Shown here: in pieces, positions 1-8,012 of the stretch | Position numbering within the stretch: the first letter of the stretch is position 1 | How the letters are laid out: each line of letters begins with the position of its first letter | Assembly (NCBI GenBank): GCA_026706395.1 | Contig: JAPOYU010000043.1 | Location: forward strand, 1-24,329 | DNA: 24,329 bases | Direction of reading: 5' to 3' | DNA from: Chloroflexota bacterium | GTDB taxonomy: Bacteria; Chloroflexota; Anaerolineae; Aggregatilineales; Phototrophicaceae | The notes under the pieces: generated by a model | Seen by the model: only the letters and a program-made list of their open reading frames with translations | What the model was told of the DNA's origin: nothing | Database searches by the model: none | Position numbers and translations under genes: made by a program

Positions 1-398
1 GCGAGAATCGCGGCCGCCGCGTCGTCGCCCAGCGCGTTCCACTCCAGATCGAAGAAGACCAACTTCTGGCTCAAGCTCGCTTCGAGCTCTTCGATCCGCG
101 CCACCGCCGCCTGAAAGGCCGCATCGCCGGTGTCCGTCGAGAAGTTGAGGAAAGCGAAAGCGCCCAATCGCCCGCGCAAATCGTAGATCGTCTCCAAAGC
201 TTTGTAGGCGGCGACGAAATCGTCCGCGCTCATCCGCGAGACGGCGCCGCGCCAGCGTTCCTGAAACTCGTCGACCAGCCCCTTCAGTTTTTCAATGTCC
301 GCGTCAATCTGCGGATCGTCCAGGCCCGCGTAAAACACGGACAAGTCCCATACGACATCTTCGGCGCCGGTGAGGCGTTCTTGGACAGCTTCGCTCAT
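1..398 (-). CDS. Oligoendopeptidase F-like M3 metallopeptidase (N-terminal part, runs off the window)
   Basis: The reverse strand reads from ATG at 398 to the window edge without a stop, giving about 132 residues that begin MSEAVQERLTGAEDVVWDLS. The text has the helical N-terminal pattern of PepF-type M3 peptidases: a start such as WDLSVFYAGLDDP, a helix with DEFQERWRG, a segment LGAFAFLNFSTDT, and LVFFDLEWNAL near the cut end. In this family these helices cap the cleft of a cytosolic zinc oligopeptidase. The HExxH zinc site lies far downstream and cannot be seen here, so activity is unproven. An AG-rich stretch (GAAAGAGAACG) just before the ATG can serve as the ribosome binding site. The function is inferred from N-terminal resemblance only. 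Confidence 0.75.
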   Translation of the reverse strand, partial: MSEAVQERLTGAEDVVWDLSVFYAGLDDPQIDADIEKLKGLVDEFQERWRGAVSRMSADDFVAAYKALETIYDLRGRLGAFAFLNFSTDTGDAAFQAAVARIEELEASLSQKLVFFDLEWNALGDDAAAAIL

Positions 399-465
399 CG
401 CGTTCTCTTTCGGTTTGGCTAGATTTGAGTCAGTCGCGCAATCGTATCAAAGGCGTGCGAAGGGG

Positions 466-540
466 TGTAGGGGCGACGTACCGGGTCGCCCGCGGATACC
501 GTGCATAGCAGAATAGGCGATCCGATGGAGCGCCCTTACA
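466..540. repeat. 75-bp element with inverted ends and an internal hairpin
   Basis: The stretch starts TGTAGGGGCG and ends CGCCCTTACA. Read on the other strand the end is TGTAAGGGCG, so the termini form a 10-bp inverted repeat with one mismatch. Inside, GGGCGAC (471-477) and GTCGCCC (485-491) can form a 7-bp stem. It lies between the 5' end of the peptidase gene and the 3' end of the PIN/TRAM gene. The shape fits a small palindromic dispersed repeat (REP- or MITE-like). Only one copy is present in this window, so mobility is an inference. Confidence 0.5.
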
Positions 541-565
541 GACAGCGTACGTGCGATTATCAGTC

Positions 566-1621
566 TTAACGCCCCGCCTCCGCCTGAGGCACGGCGAAGA
601 TCATGCGCCCGGTGGGCCGATTGATCAGCTTGGTGACTTCCACGCCGACCTTGCGATCCATGTATTTCTGGCCCGCTTCTACCACCACCATGGTGCCGTC
701 ATCAAGGTAGCCGACGCCCTGATTTGGATCGCGCCCTGCCTGGATGATGCGGATATAGAATGTCTCGCCCGGGATGTACACCGAGCGCACCGCATTGGCG
801 AGCGCGTTGATATTCAGCACATCTACGCCTTGCGCGTCCGCCACCTGATTGAGATTGAAGTCGTTGGTCACCAAGGAGGCATTAAGCTGAATCGACAGCG
901 CCACCAGCTTGGCGTCCACCTCGCCGAAATTTTCCGGATCATCATCCACAATCTTGACCGGCAGATCGTTATTGCGCTGCAATTCGTTGAGCTTGGCCAA
1001 GCCGCGCCGCCCGCGATTGCGCCGCAAGGGATCGGATGAATCCGCGACGCGGTGCAACTCGCCCAGCACAAATCGCGGAATGACCAGGGTCCCGCCGATG
1101 AAGCCGGTCTCGGCGATTTCCACAATCCGTCCGTCGATCAAGACGCTGGTATCCAAAAGCAGTTGTCGCGAGGAGAAGGGCTGAAAGCGCCGCTGCCGCC
1201 CCAAGAGTCTTTCGCTGACCCAATCGACGATTTCGCTCGAGCGGATATTGAACAGGTGCATGCCAAGGTAACCGCAGACCACCGAGACAATCGCTGGCAA
1301 GACGCGACCGACCGGATCGCCCAGGAGCGACAGCGGGAAGGCGAGCATCAGGGCGATCGTCAAACCGACCAAGCCACCAAAGATCGCCAATATCAGCCGC
1401 GGCACGGTCATTTCATTGGCGGCGCGGCGCCAGGTGCGCAGGGGCAAAACCGTGATCCAGGGCGTCGCGATCAGGCCGACCAGTGCGCCCAGCCCAAAGA
1501 ATATCAAAGATACTTCATCGACGCTGAAGTCGGTGAGATGAGCCAGCGCCGCGCCCAAACGAGCGCCGATAAAGGAAAATACGACCAGGCCAATGATTCG
1601 GCATAAGAGCATTGAGTTCAT
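566..1621 (-). CDS. Membrane-anchored PIN/TRAM domain protein (YacL family)
   Basis: This 351-residue protein has four hydrophobic segments (about 4-27, 36-58, 74-98 and 104-124) followed by a cytosolic PIN domain. The PIN acidic residues are all visible: D157 in LLLDTSVLIDGR, E188 in VLGELHR, D236 in GEVDAKLVAL and D254 in VTNDFN. A TRAM-type RNA-binding beta domain closes the protein at about 281-345, with GVGYLDDGTMVVVE and VGVEVTKLINRPTGRMIF. This domain order matches the YacL family, whose members are membrane-tethered putative ribonucleases. ATG at 1621 is preceded by AGAAGAGGAG, a strong ribosome binding site. It appears to be transcribed alone. Confidence 0.93.
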   Translation of the reverse strand: MNSMLLCRIIGLVVFSFIGARLGAALAHLTDFSVDEVSLIFFGLGALVGLIATPWITVLPLRTWRRAANEMTVPRLILAIFGGLVGLTIALMLAFPLSLLGDPVGRVLPAIVSVVCGYLGMHLFNIRSSEIVDWVSERLLGRQRRFQPFSSRQLLLDTSVLIDGRIVEIAETGFIGGTLVIPRFVLGELHRVADSSDPLRRNRGRRGLAKLNELQRNNDLPVKIVDDDPENFGEVDAKLVALSIQLNASLVTNDFNLNQVADAQGVDVLNINALANAVRSVYIPGETFYIRIIQAGRDPNQGVGYLDDGTMVVVEAGQKYMDRKVGVEVTKLINRPTGRMIFAVPQAEAGR

Positions 1622-2027
1622 GGACTCCTCTTCTCCCGTGCTTAGCCTGATCTGTATCCCTTCCGTATCGACGGCTGATTGGCGATGGTCTTGAGTTCAG
1701 ATTAGGTTAAACAAGAAATCATCTAAATATTACGCCTACTAGGAAAGCCCCCCGCACCCTCGTCAGCAAGGAACTTGATATGTCGGGCTCGCCAGACGTC
1801 GACCGCGCGCCGTCTAAAGATGATTATAGACGCTGAAGCTAGTGTCTACAAAGGATTCCGGCGGCAAATACCCCGAAAATGCGGGGATCGGGATCGCAAG
1901 CACATCTGGATCCGCCGTATCGGCAACTCCCTTCACAGAAGCGTAAGCGGACGCGCTCATACGATCAGAAGGACGATGCCTTAGGAGATGGAGGAGTAGG
2001 ATTTCCTGTCCGCCCGAGAGCGGCGGA
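1622..2027. other. Intergenic region without a convincing gene
   Basis: About 400 bp separate the PIN/TRAM and DUF4013 genes. A 75-residue reading frame (GTG at 2041 to 1814, minus) overlaps the DUF4013 stop, but its protein shows no domain and its AGGAG sits only 2 nt before the start. A 6-bp dyad (TCCGCC/GGCGGA, about 2010-2028) lies just after the DUF4013 stop but has no T-run. The part nearest the PIN/TRAM gene (1690-1745) is AT-rich and probably holds its promoter, although no clear -35/-10 pair was found. Confidence 0.5.
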
Positions 2028-2774
2028 TCAAACACTTTCACCGCTCCTCAAAGGCGCATGAGCCTCCGGCTGCGGATAAGCCAGCGCCAGCGCATATGGT
2101 TCGTTTTCGGCAGTCCCGGCATATGCCCGCCGCGCCCTGCGCAACTGGAAGGCGTACCTGCCCAAGATGAAGCCCTGTACCGGAATGAAGAGGAAGGCGC
2201 CCAAGAGCAGAACCGGCAGCAACAGCAGGAGTACGATGCTCGCCGCAAGCGATGCGATAAGCCATTGAATTGCGAGCGCGCTATTCGTCTGCAAGGTTCG
2301 CAGCATAGAATTGAATTGATAGAAGTATTCCGACTCCCAGGTCTCGGCATAGCGCGCCAGGGCGATCGCGAACAGCGACCAGGCGAAGGCCAAATAGAGC
2401 AGCAGCAACGGCGCCAGGCCGGTCACGATACCGGCGAAAGTTATCCCGCCGAAGAGGTTAACAGCGATGACCCCGCGAAAAGCGTACAAGAATGCCAGCG
2501 CCAGCAGCAGCGGCAGATGGTATACGACGAGAGCGGCCAAAACCGGGAAGCCCTTGCTGATGTCTTCGCCGATATGATCCCACTCCGGCAGAGGGCGCGG
2601 ATAGTCGTTGCTGACGTTGTGGATGATCTCCGCCAAATAGCCCAGTAGCGCGCAGAGGCAGATCAAGCCCATAACAGGCACGGACACGAGCAGCGCAAAG
2701 ACCGCAGCCTCGCCGAGCTTGATTATGCCGTGCCGATCTCTGAACATGTATGTGAACGCGTGTAAGATGTTCAT
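2028..2774 (-). CDS. DUF4013 family integral membrane protein
   Basis: The 248-residue protein begins with a short soluble stretch (MNILHAFTYMFRDRHGIIKL), as DUF4013 proteins do. Three or four hydrophobic blocks follow: about 20-48, 88-112, 112-146 and 168-202. The motif SLFAIALARYAETWE before the last block and the tail GRYAFQLRRARRAY fit the family. No catalytic residues can be identified and the function of DUF4013 is unknown; the related fold is that of small multi-pass transport-like proteins. ATG at 2774 lies about 28 nt downstream of the predicted transcription start. There is no strong Shine-Dalgarno sequence, and another ATG 5 nt upstream is out of frame. Confidence 0.8.
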   Translation of the reverse strand: MNILHAFTYMFRDRHGIIKLGEAAVFALLVSVPVMGLICLCALLGYLAEIIHNVSNDYPRPLPEWDHIGEDISKGFPVLAALVVYHLPLLLALAFLYAFRGVIAVNLFGGITFAGIVTGLAPLLLLYLAFAWSLFAIALARYAETWESEYFYQFNSMLRTLQTNSALAIQWLIASLAASIVLLLLLPVLLLGAFLFIPVQGFILGRYAFQLRRARRAYAGTAENEPYALALAYPQPEAHAPLRSGESV

Positions 2775-2808
2775 GGCATGTTATGAGATTTTATATTCCC
2801 TTAATGTA

Positions 2809-2836
2809 ATCTTAACATGCTTAAAAGTCTTGTCAA
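2809..2836 (-). promoter_or_regulatory. Sigma70-type promoter for the DUF4013 gene
   Basis: On the minus strand a perfect TTGACA (2836-2831) is followed after 16 nt by TAAGAT (2814-2809). This places the transcription start near 2802, about 28 nt ahead of the ATG at 2774. An 8-bp inverted repeat, TAACATGC (2813-2820) and GCATGTTA (2776-2783), has one arm on the -10 and the other next to the start codon. It could be an operator. Confidence 0.6.
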
Positions 2837-2964
2837 GCAGCAGGCCAGAATTCATTTGGGATTTCTTGCAAGACCTGCACGCTGGCCATCAGATTGGACT
2901 ATAAAGTAGCCGAGGTCTGCATTACAGTTTCCCGATTGGCGCTATTGGTCATTAGTCGACGGAC

Positions 2965-4050
2965 ATGGTTTATCAACTGCTTTCCCGGATACTCCCGACA
3001 AGACGTGGCAAGTTCACGCCTAAGCGGATCGCGCTGATCAGGCCCTGTTGCATTGGCGATGTCGTGATGGCGACGGCGGCGCTTTCGGCGTTGCGCGAAG
3101 CCTTCCCAGATGCTCATATCAGTTGGGCGGTCGGTCCCTGGTCCGCGCCGGCGATCGCCCATCACCCCGCGATCGACGATCTCGTCATAACACAGGCAGA
3201 CATGCCGCTATGTTCGCCGGTCAGTTTCTGGCATTTCCTGCGCCAATTGCGCGCCAGCAACTTCGATTGCGCCGTCTCGCTGGTGCGCTCGCCTTTGATG
3301 AGCCTGGCGGTCTGGCTGGCGGGAATACCCTTGCGCGCCGGACTAGACAGCGGCGGTCGCGGTTTCGGCTACAATCTGCGCGTAGAGATCGACCCTGATG
3401 TACCCGAACACGAGAGCGAAATCTATCTGAAGGTCGTTAACGCGGTCGCCAGCCGCGAACTGCGCGCCTTTGCCAATCTCCCGGTAACGGACGCGGTCTC
3501 AACGGCGGTTCGCGCATATCTGAAAGAGAACAACATCGACTCGCCCTTAATCGTTGCTCATCCGGGTGGCGGCGTCAATCCGGGCGCGCGCTACGAAGCC
3601 AAACGCTTTCCGCTGCCGCAGTTGGCAGAAACGCTCAACCGAGTCGCGGAGCGAAAAGGCGCGGGCGTCATTCTGCTGGGAGGGCCGGGCGACGCCGACC
3701 TGGTCGCTGAAGTGGAGGCGCGGCTCAGTGTACCCTGGGTCAGCTGGGTAGATCGGCTGACGTTCCAGGAGATCGGTGCGCTGGCGGCGGAAGCGCTGGT
3801 TTACATCGGCAACGACACCGGCTTGACGCACCTGGCGGCGGCCAGCGGCGCCAAAACCGTCATGCTAATGGGACCGACCGATCCGCAGCGCTACGCGCCT
3901 TACACGAAGGACAGCATGGTCGTCCGGATTCCCTTCAATGTTGGCAGTCGCGGTGTGGCGGGGGCGGATGCGCCGAGGCAGGATTGGCAGGACATCGGAA
4001 TCCATGCGGCAGTGGCGGTGGAGCGAATCCTTAATTTCCTCGGCGACTGA
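2965..4050 (+). CDS. Glycosyltransferase family 9 (heptosyltransferase-like)
   Basis: The 361-residue protein has the two-domain GT-B plan of the ADP-heptose:LPS heptosyltransferase family. The N-terminal motif is IRPCCIGDVVMATAAL (25-40), matching the usual R-x-GGIGD-x-x-x-x-TPAL. The C-terminal donor-binding part contains VAHPGGG (198-204), VILLGGPGD (235-243) and the family signature IGNDTGLTHLAAASGAK (281-297), followed by MGPTDPQRYAP. Such enzymes transfer a sugar from a nucleotide donor to a surface glycan on the cytoplasmic side of the membrane. No lipid A or core genes are nearby, and an LPS role is doubtful if the host is a Chloroflexota. The acceptor is therefore unknown. ATG at 2965 has only a weak ribosome binding site. 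Confidence 0.9.
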   Translation: MVYQLLSRILPTRRGKFTPKRIALIRPCCIGDVVMATAALSALREAFPDAHISWAVGPWSAPAIAHHPAIDDLVITQADMPLCSPVSFWHFLRQLRASNFDCAVSLVRSPLMSLAVWLAGIPLRAGLDSGGRGFGYNLRVEIDPDVPEHESEIYLKVVNAVASRELRAFANLPVTDAVSTAVRAYLKENNIDSPLIVAHPGGGVNPGARYEAKRFPLPQLAETLNRVAERKGAGVILLGGPGDADLVAEVEARLSVPWVSWVDRLTFQEIGALAAEALVYIGNDTGLTHLAAASGAKTVMLMGPTDPQRYAPYTKDSMVVRIPFNVGSRGVAGADAPRQDWQDIGIHAAVAVERILNFLGD

Positions 4051-4074
4051 CGGCGCGCGCAATTATCGGGGCGC

Positions 4075-4104
4075 TTCACTTGGCTCGCGAGTGTGTGCTA
4101 CCAT
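4075..4104 (+). promoter_or_regulatory. Probable extended -10 promoter of the enoyl-CoA hydratase operon
   Basis: TTCACT (4075-4080) and TACCAT (4099-4104) are 18 nt apart, and TGc directly precedes the -10 as an extended element. The start would fall near 4111. This supports ATG 4146 and argues against a longer reading frame beginning with TTG at 4080. Confidence 0.45.
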
Positions 4105-4145
4105 TGAACCGATTTCTGGCCTATCGGAAAAGAGGAAACGCAGCT

Positions 4146-4922
4146 ATGCCCTACGAAAACATCCTGGTGGATCAGCCGGCGGATGGCGTCGGCCGGGTGC
4201 GGCTCAATCGGCCCAAAACGCTGAACGCCCTGAACTCGGCGCTAATGGACGAAGTTATGCAGTCCATGTCCGCCTTCAATAGCGACGCGAGCATCGGCGC
4301 GATGATCCTCACCGGGAATGACCAGGCCTTTGCGGCCGGCGCCGACATCAAGGAAATGGACGGCAAAACCCAGATCGATATGATGATGTCGCGCTCGCTT
4401 GTCGATCGCTTCGATATCCAAAGTATAAGCAAGCCGATCATCGCCGCGGTGTCCGGCTATGTCTTGGGCGGCGGCTGCGAAGTCGCCATGAGCTGCGACA
4501 TGATCGTCGCTTCGGAGACAGCGATCTTCGGCCAGCCGGAGATTAACGTCGGCATCATCCCGGGCGCCGGCGGCACCCAACGCCTGACCCGCGCCGTCGG
4601 TAAAGCGCTGGCCATGGAAATCATGCTGACCGATCGAAAGCTCAGCGCGCAAGAGGCGCTGCAGTATGGCCTTGTCAATCGCGTGGCGCCGCTGGACGAA
4701 TACATGGATGTCGCCATTGGGATCGCGCAGAAGGTCGCGCGCCGCTCCCAGGTTGCCATCCGTCTCACCAAGGAAGCAATCAATGCAGCCTATGAAACTT
4801 CGCTGAAGGAAGGCCTGGCACAGGAACGGCGCAACTTCTTGATCGCCTTCGGCTCGGAAGACAAGGTCGAAGGCATGCGCGCCTTCATCGAAAAGCGGCG
4901 GGCGGAATGGACGCACCGCTGA
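4146..4922 (+). CDS. Enoyl-CoA hydratase/isomerase (crotonase family)
   Basis: The 258-residue protein has the usual length and motifs of a short-chain enoyl-CoA hydratase, which adds water across trans-2-enoyl-CoA in fatty-acid or amino-acid breakdown. The oxyanion-hole regions [10 protein letters not shown] (61-70) and GYVLGGG (104-110) are intact. Both catalytic glutamates of true hydratases are present: E112 in [11 protein letters not shown] and E132 in [24 protein letters not shown] follows. ATG 4146 is chosen because AGAGGAAA precedes it and a promoter lies just upstream; an in-frame TTG at 4080 sits within that promoter. It is the first gene of a tight operon, and its last 16 nt overlap the next gene. 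Paralogues with other substrates look alike, so the exact acyl-CoA is unknown. Confidence 0.93.
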   Translation: MPYENILVDQPADGVGRVRLNRPKTLNALNSALMDEVMQSMSAFNSDASIGAMILTGNDQAFAAGADIKEMDGKTQIDMMMSRSLVDRFDIQSISKPIIAAVSGYVLGGGCEVAMSCDMIVASETAIFGQPEINVGIIPGAGGTQRLTRAVGKALAMEIMLTDRKLSAQEALQYGLVNRVAPLDEYMDVAIGIAQKVARRSQVAIRLTKEAINAAYETSLKEGLAQERRNFLIAFGSEDKVEGMRAFIEKRRAEWTHR

Positions 4923-5542
4923 GCCTTACCCTGCTCTACAGCGCCAATATCGCCGGCGACCTGGCGCTGCTGCCCCGGCTGTATACCTTCCTGCAGCGCC
5001 TGATCCCAGCAGGCGCGCCCAAGACCTTGCTTCTCGACCTCGGCGGCTCATGCAGCGCATCGGTCTGGCATTGCCGCGCGACCGCAAATCGCTCGACCCT
5101 GATCGCGCTCGATGGCATGGGCTACCACGCCGCAAATGTGCAGGGCACGCTGGACGCCGAGACTCGCAACTTGCTGGCTGCGCAGGTCACACTGGCTCTC
5201 GTCGATAGAGGGCGTCACTGGCGATGCGCTTTGTCGCCGCGCGCTGAGCAAGAGATTGTCGTCGCTCTCAGCCCGGTCGACCGCGCCGCCGCCCTGCAGG
5301 TCTTGCTCGAGCCGGCCGAATCAACCCGTCTTGAGGACAATGTTTTGCGCCTGCAAGCCCTCCACGCCGGACAGGTCGGCCAAGTGACAATCGCCTTTCA
5401 AGCTGAGCCCAGAATCGCCTCAGCGTTTATACAGGCCATGCCCCCTGATACCGCCGCCAACCCCAGCATCGCTGGCGCCGTCGATTTTGTGCTGAGCGAG
5501 GCGCGCTTGTATCGGCAAAAACAGGCAGGAGAAAAACCTTGA
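4907..5542 (+). CDS. Hypothetical protein, 211 residues, in the hydratase/sulfotransferase operon
   Basis: I do not recognise this protein with confidence. It has no signal peptide or membrane segment. The N-terminus (LTLLYSANIAGDLALLPRLY) is a beta-strand followed by an asparagine-containing turn and a helix. It faintly resembles the opening of metallophosphoesterase or 5'-nucleotidase domains, but the later metal-binding motifs (GNHD, GHxH) are missing. Further on are LLLDLGGSCSASVWHC and STLIALDGMGYHAANVQG, the latter similar to the part of nucleotidases that names the day-to-day target (lALDAMGYDA). A degenerate, non-catalytic relative is possible. It starts 16 nt inside the hydratase gene and its TGA overlaps the next start, so translation is coupled on both sides. 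Confidence 0.75.
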   Translation: MDAPLSLTLLYSANIAGDLALLPRLYTFLQRLIPAGAPKTLLLDLGGSCSASVWHCRATANRSTLIALDGMGYHAANVQGTLDAETRNLLAAQVTLALVDRGRHWRCALSPRAEQEIVVALSPVDRAAALQVLLEPAESTRLEDNVLRLQALHAGQVGQVTIAFQAEPRIASAFIQAMPPDTAANPSIAGAVDFVLSEARLYRQKQAGEKP

Positions 5543-6669
5543 GCGCGAGCAAATTCGAAATCCGAAGCCGTCACCGCGAACATCCCGGCATCATCGCATC
5601 CCCGGCCGACTTTGAGTGGACCAGCGGAGGGACGGTGGATGCCGAGAGCTTGCTGGATGATCCGCGTTACACGTTGTACTGCCTCGATCACAAGCGTCAG
5701 TTGGCAATCTTCACCGCGCTGCCCGCCGATGTCGATCTGTCACGGGCGCCCTTTTTCTATCAAGCGCAGTTCGACCAAGCCGAATATCTCGTCGCCTTGC
5801 CCTTTGCTGACTTCCTGCGCCGCGCTGAAGGCATCCCAGCGCCGCGCGGCCTGCTCTGCCTGCACAATATCGGGCGTTGCGGCTCGACCGTCCTTTGCCG
5901 CGCGCTGAGCGAAATCGACGGCGTGACGGCATTCTCCGAGCCCGACGCGCTATCCAGCTTCATCAGTCGACGCGACGCGCCCGTCCTCGAGCAGCACCAA
6001 TTGCTGCGCGCTTGCGTCGCCTGGCTCTGTCGCCCGGCGATCAGGCAGGACAATTCCCACATCGTGATCAAGTTCCGCAATCAGGCCGCTGGCATAATGC
6101 CGCTTTATGTCGACGCGCTGCCACAATCCAAACACATCTTCATGACTCGCAACGTCATCGATTGGCTGGCTTCCTTTCATCGTCTGCGCGTGAATCGCGG
6201 CGACCGCCCCACACGCTACAACCGCGCGCAAATCATCGACCAGCAAGCGGACTACTACCAGTGTCCCGCCGCCGAATTCGAAGTCTTAGCGCCACCCGAC
6301 ATCAGGTCATACTTCAGCCTGGAAGGCCGCGCGCTGGGCTGGCTCTATATGTTGGGGCGCTACCTGGAACTGCGCGAACGCGGCGCGGACATCGCAGCGC
6401 TCCGCTACGAGGACCTGGGGGAGAATCGCGATGCGGTCTTTTTGGAAGTGTTGCGGATGATGGGCTTGCCGGACCGGGAGCTGTCGGCGGCGCAGCGCGC
6501 CTTCGAGACCGATGCGCAAGCGGGGACGATCTTCGCGCGGGACGGGGATCGCGGCAACGTCATTCCGCTGCCAGCGAAGATGCATGAGAACGTGCGGCGG
6601 ATTTTGGCCGCGCAGCCAGAGGTCAGCAGACCAGACTTTATCCTGAACGGCACAATCGGTTTGCGATGA
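5539..6669 (+). CDS. Sulfotransferase-like P-loop protein
   Basis: The 376-residue protein contains a sulfotransferase-type 5'-phosphosulfate loop: LCLHNIGRCGSTVLCRAL at about 106-123, with GRCGST at 112-117. A likely 3'-phosphate-binding segment follows at about 200-213, IFMTRNVIDWLASF with R204. In this family these sites bind PAPS, and the enzyme moves sulfate to a hydroxyl or amine acceptor. The first 100 residues are an extra N-terminal domain of unknown role, with YTLYCLDHKRQLAIFTALP. The start is TTG at 5539, which overlaps the previous TGA (TTGA). AGGAG lies 7 nt before it, so coupling is likely. The acceptor cannot be deduced. Some Chloroflexota and actinobacterial homologues are only annotated as sulfotransferase family. 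Confidence 0.78.
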   Translation: MSASKFEIRSRHREHPGIIASPADFEWTSGGTVDAESLLDDPRYTLYCLDHKRQLAIFTALPADVDLSRAPFFYQAQFDQAEYLVALPFADFLRRAEGIPAPRGLLCLHNIGRCGSTVLCRALSEIDGVTAFSEPDALSSFISRRDAPVLEQHQLLRACVAWLCRPAIRQDNSHIVIKFRNQAAGIMPLYVDALPQSKHIFMTRNVIDWLASFHRLRVNRGDRPTRYNRAQIIDQQADYYQCPAAEFEVLAPPDIRSYFSLEGRALGWLYMLGRYLELRERGADIAALRYEDLGENRDAVFLEVLRMMGLPDRELSAAQRAFETDAQAGTIFARDGDRGNVIPLPAKMHENVRRILAAQPEVSRPDFILNGTIGLR

Positions 6670-6687
6670 TACATAAACTTGGGCGCG

Positions 6688-6726
6688 CTGTGATCTCTGT
6701 GCCCTTTGTGCCCCTGTGGTGAAAGA
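6688..6726 (+). repeat. CTCTGTG-type short dispersed repeat, copy 1
   Basis: The run CTCTGTGCCCTTTGTGCCCC followed by TGTGGTGAAAG is built from imperfect 9-10 bp units (CTCTGTGCC, CTTTGTGCC, CCTGTGGTG). A diverged second copy sits at 23757-23790. Both copies are intergenic. This one lies between the 3' ends of two convergent genes. Confidence 0.5.
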
Positions 6727-6734
6727 GACATTTG

Positions 6735-7859
6735 CTAAGGCACAACGCGGTTATTCAGCATCTCATTCAAGACGACCACCAGCCGCCGCAGCTCATCTTC
6801 CAGGTCCCGGCTGATCCCGTCTTGAATCAGCGCCTCGCGGAACAGGTCGCGCGCCTCGCGCACATGCTCCTGCCCCTGTCGCAGCCGCTGCAAACCGGCC
6901 CGCATCTGCTCGCGGGCCTGGCTGCTGGCCGGGCTGGTCAAATAATCGGAGAACTGCCAGCCATGCTGCGTCGCCACCCGCTGCAAGCCGTTGATAAACT
7001 CCTGCACTGTCGTTATATTCTCCGCCGCGCCGCGCTGCAGCAGTTCGGCGATGCCCTCGCTCAAGCTGGGCTCCATGGAAAAATCGAGGTTGTCGATATC
7101 GGTATAACGCGCCTCGACCGCCTCACGGCTGCTCGGTTGCGGCCGCAAAGATGTCTTCTGCGGCGACATGCCAGTGAATAGCGAATACAAAACGCCGACG
7201 CACATATTGTGCACATCTTTCGTGTATTGCTGCGGCGATTGCCTCCGGTCGTTCTCCAATCGGCGCGAGCTGTTGAAGTCGATCACTTTAAGGTGAACAC
7301 CATCCCAGTAAACATGCTCCAACTTGTGATCCAGATAGACAATCTGCATGCCATGCGCCAGGCTCAAAAGGGAGCTGAATTGCAGCGCGAGCGCCAGCCC
7401 CTCTTCGCTCGGCAAGCGCCAGCGACTGTTGGGACTGTTTGGTTTCATCAAATAGAAGAGGCTGTGGCTGCGCGGCAGATTCTCCATGGTCAGGTAGGGG
7501 CGCCAGCCGGCCGCGGCATAGCGCGAAAGCGCCTCCAGAAAGCCGCGTACATCACTCTGATATGATATGATCTCGCCGTTGCGCGGCGCTTCCTCGCGGT
7601 CGGAGATGAAGCCGAAATCATAGAATTTGACGATATTCGGGCTATGCCGGAGGCGCGCCAGAATCTCCGCCTCATTGCCAAATGCGCGGTATTCCCAGCG
7701 CATGTCGCCGTTGCTGTCCAAGTGCTCCGGGCGCATCACCTTGAAGGCGACCGTGTTGCCGCTCCTCAAATCCGCCGCGGCCAGCACCCGCGCGTAATGC
7801 CCCAGCGCAAAGGTGTCTATGAAGTTATCAATTCTGTACAGTTCAGACAGTTGCGGCAT
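6735..7859 (-). CDS. Atypical protein kinase-like protein
   Basis: From ATG 7859 the protein has 374 residues and a recognisable bilobal kinase core. Visible are the VAIK-type lysine K40 (NTVAFK), the helix-C glutamate (E63 or E65 in GNEAEIL), the catalytic loop YLDHKLEHVYW with D177 and K179, and the metal-binding D194 in VIDFNSS. Changes from the norm are HRD to YLD, the loop asparagine to H182, and DFG to DFN. The glycine loop is reduced to LGHYARV. A kinase-type helix F region (KDVHNMCVGVLYSLFTG) follows, then a helical C-terminal tail of about 120 residues. Catalysis may be altered but the essential acids and lysine remain. An extension back to ATG 7964 is open, but a likely promoter at 7903-7932 lies inside it, so 7859 is preferred. 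Confidence 0.82.
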   Translation of the reverse strand: MPQLSELYRIDNFIDTFALGHYARVLAAADLRSGNTVAFKVMRPEHLDSNGDMRWEYRAFGNEAEILARLRHSPNIVKFYDFGFISDREEAPRNGEIISYQSDVRGFLEALSRYAAAGWRPYLTMENLPRSHSLFYLMKPNSPNSRWRLPSEEGLALALQFSSLLSLAHGMQIVYLDHKLEHVYWDGVHLKVIDFNSSRRLENDRRQSPQQYTKDVHNMCVGVLYSLFTGMSPQKTSLRPQPSSREAVEARYTDIDNLDFSMEPSLSEGIAELLQRGAAENITTVQEFINGLQRVATQHGWQFSDYLTSPASSQAREQMRAGLQRLRQGQEHVREARDLFREALIQDGISRDLEDELRRLVVVLNEMLNNRVVP

Positions 7860-7902
7860 GTCCAGTCCGACGAGATGAAGCCAAGCGATGATGTAAGCCG
7901 GC

Positions 7903-7932
7903 AATGTACCAGTTTTCACGTCCCTCTGACAG
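7903..7932 (-). promoter_or_regulatory. Probable promoter of the kinase-like gene
   Basis: On the minus strand CTGTCA (7932-7927) and TACATT (7908-7903) are 18 nt apart, with TGg just before the -10. The start would be near 7896, about 37 nt ahead of ATG 7859. Confidence 0.4.
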
Positions 7933-7969
7933 GGTTTTTCTCTCCGAGTCCATAATGGCGGCATTCGGT

Positions 7970-7975
7970 TACAAT
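7970..7975 (+). promoter_or_regulatory. Possible -10 box of the TSP3/propeller gene
   Basis: TACAAT at 7970-7975 is close to consensus and would start transcription near 7982, about 30 nt before the TTG start at 8013. No good -35 is seen at the usual distance, so an activator may be needed or the call may be wrong. Confidence 0.3.
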
Positions 7976-8012
7976 GTCGGGGGTAACGTGAAGCGCGTCA
8001 GAGGCTAATATC

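Noticed and set aside
1814..2041. 75-residue minus-strand frame after the DUF4013 gene
   Set aside because: GTG start with a badly spaced AGGAG, no recognisable domain, and it overlaps the preceding stop. Kept only as a note on the gap.
4080..4145. Longer hydratase start at TTG 4080
   Set aside because: The added 22 residues precede the normal fold and contain the predicted -10 box. ATG 4146 has a good ribosome binding site.
4242..4916. 224-residue frame on the minus strand
   Set aside because: It is antisense to the enoyl-CoA hydratase, whose catalytic residues are intact.
7860..7964. Longer kinase start at ATG 7964
   Set aside because: The extension contains a likely promoter and its sequence does not resemble a kinase N-terminus. 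The kinase fold begins soon after 7859.
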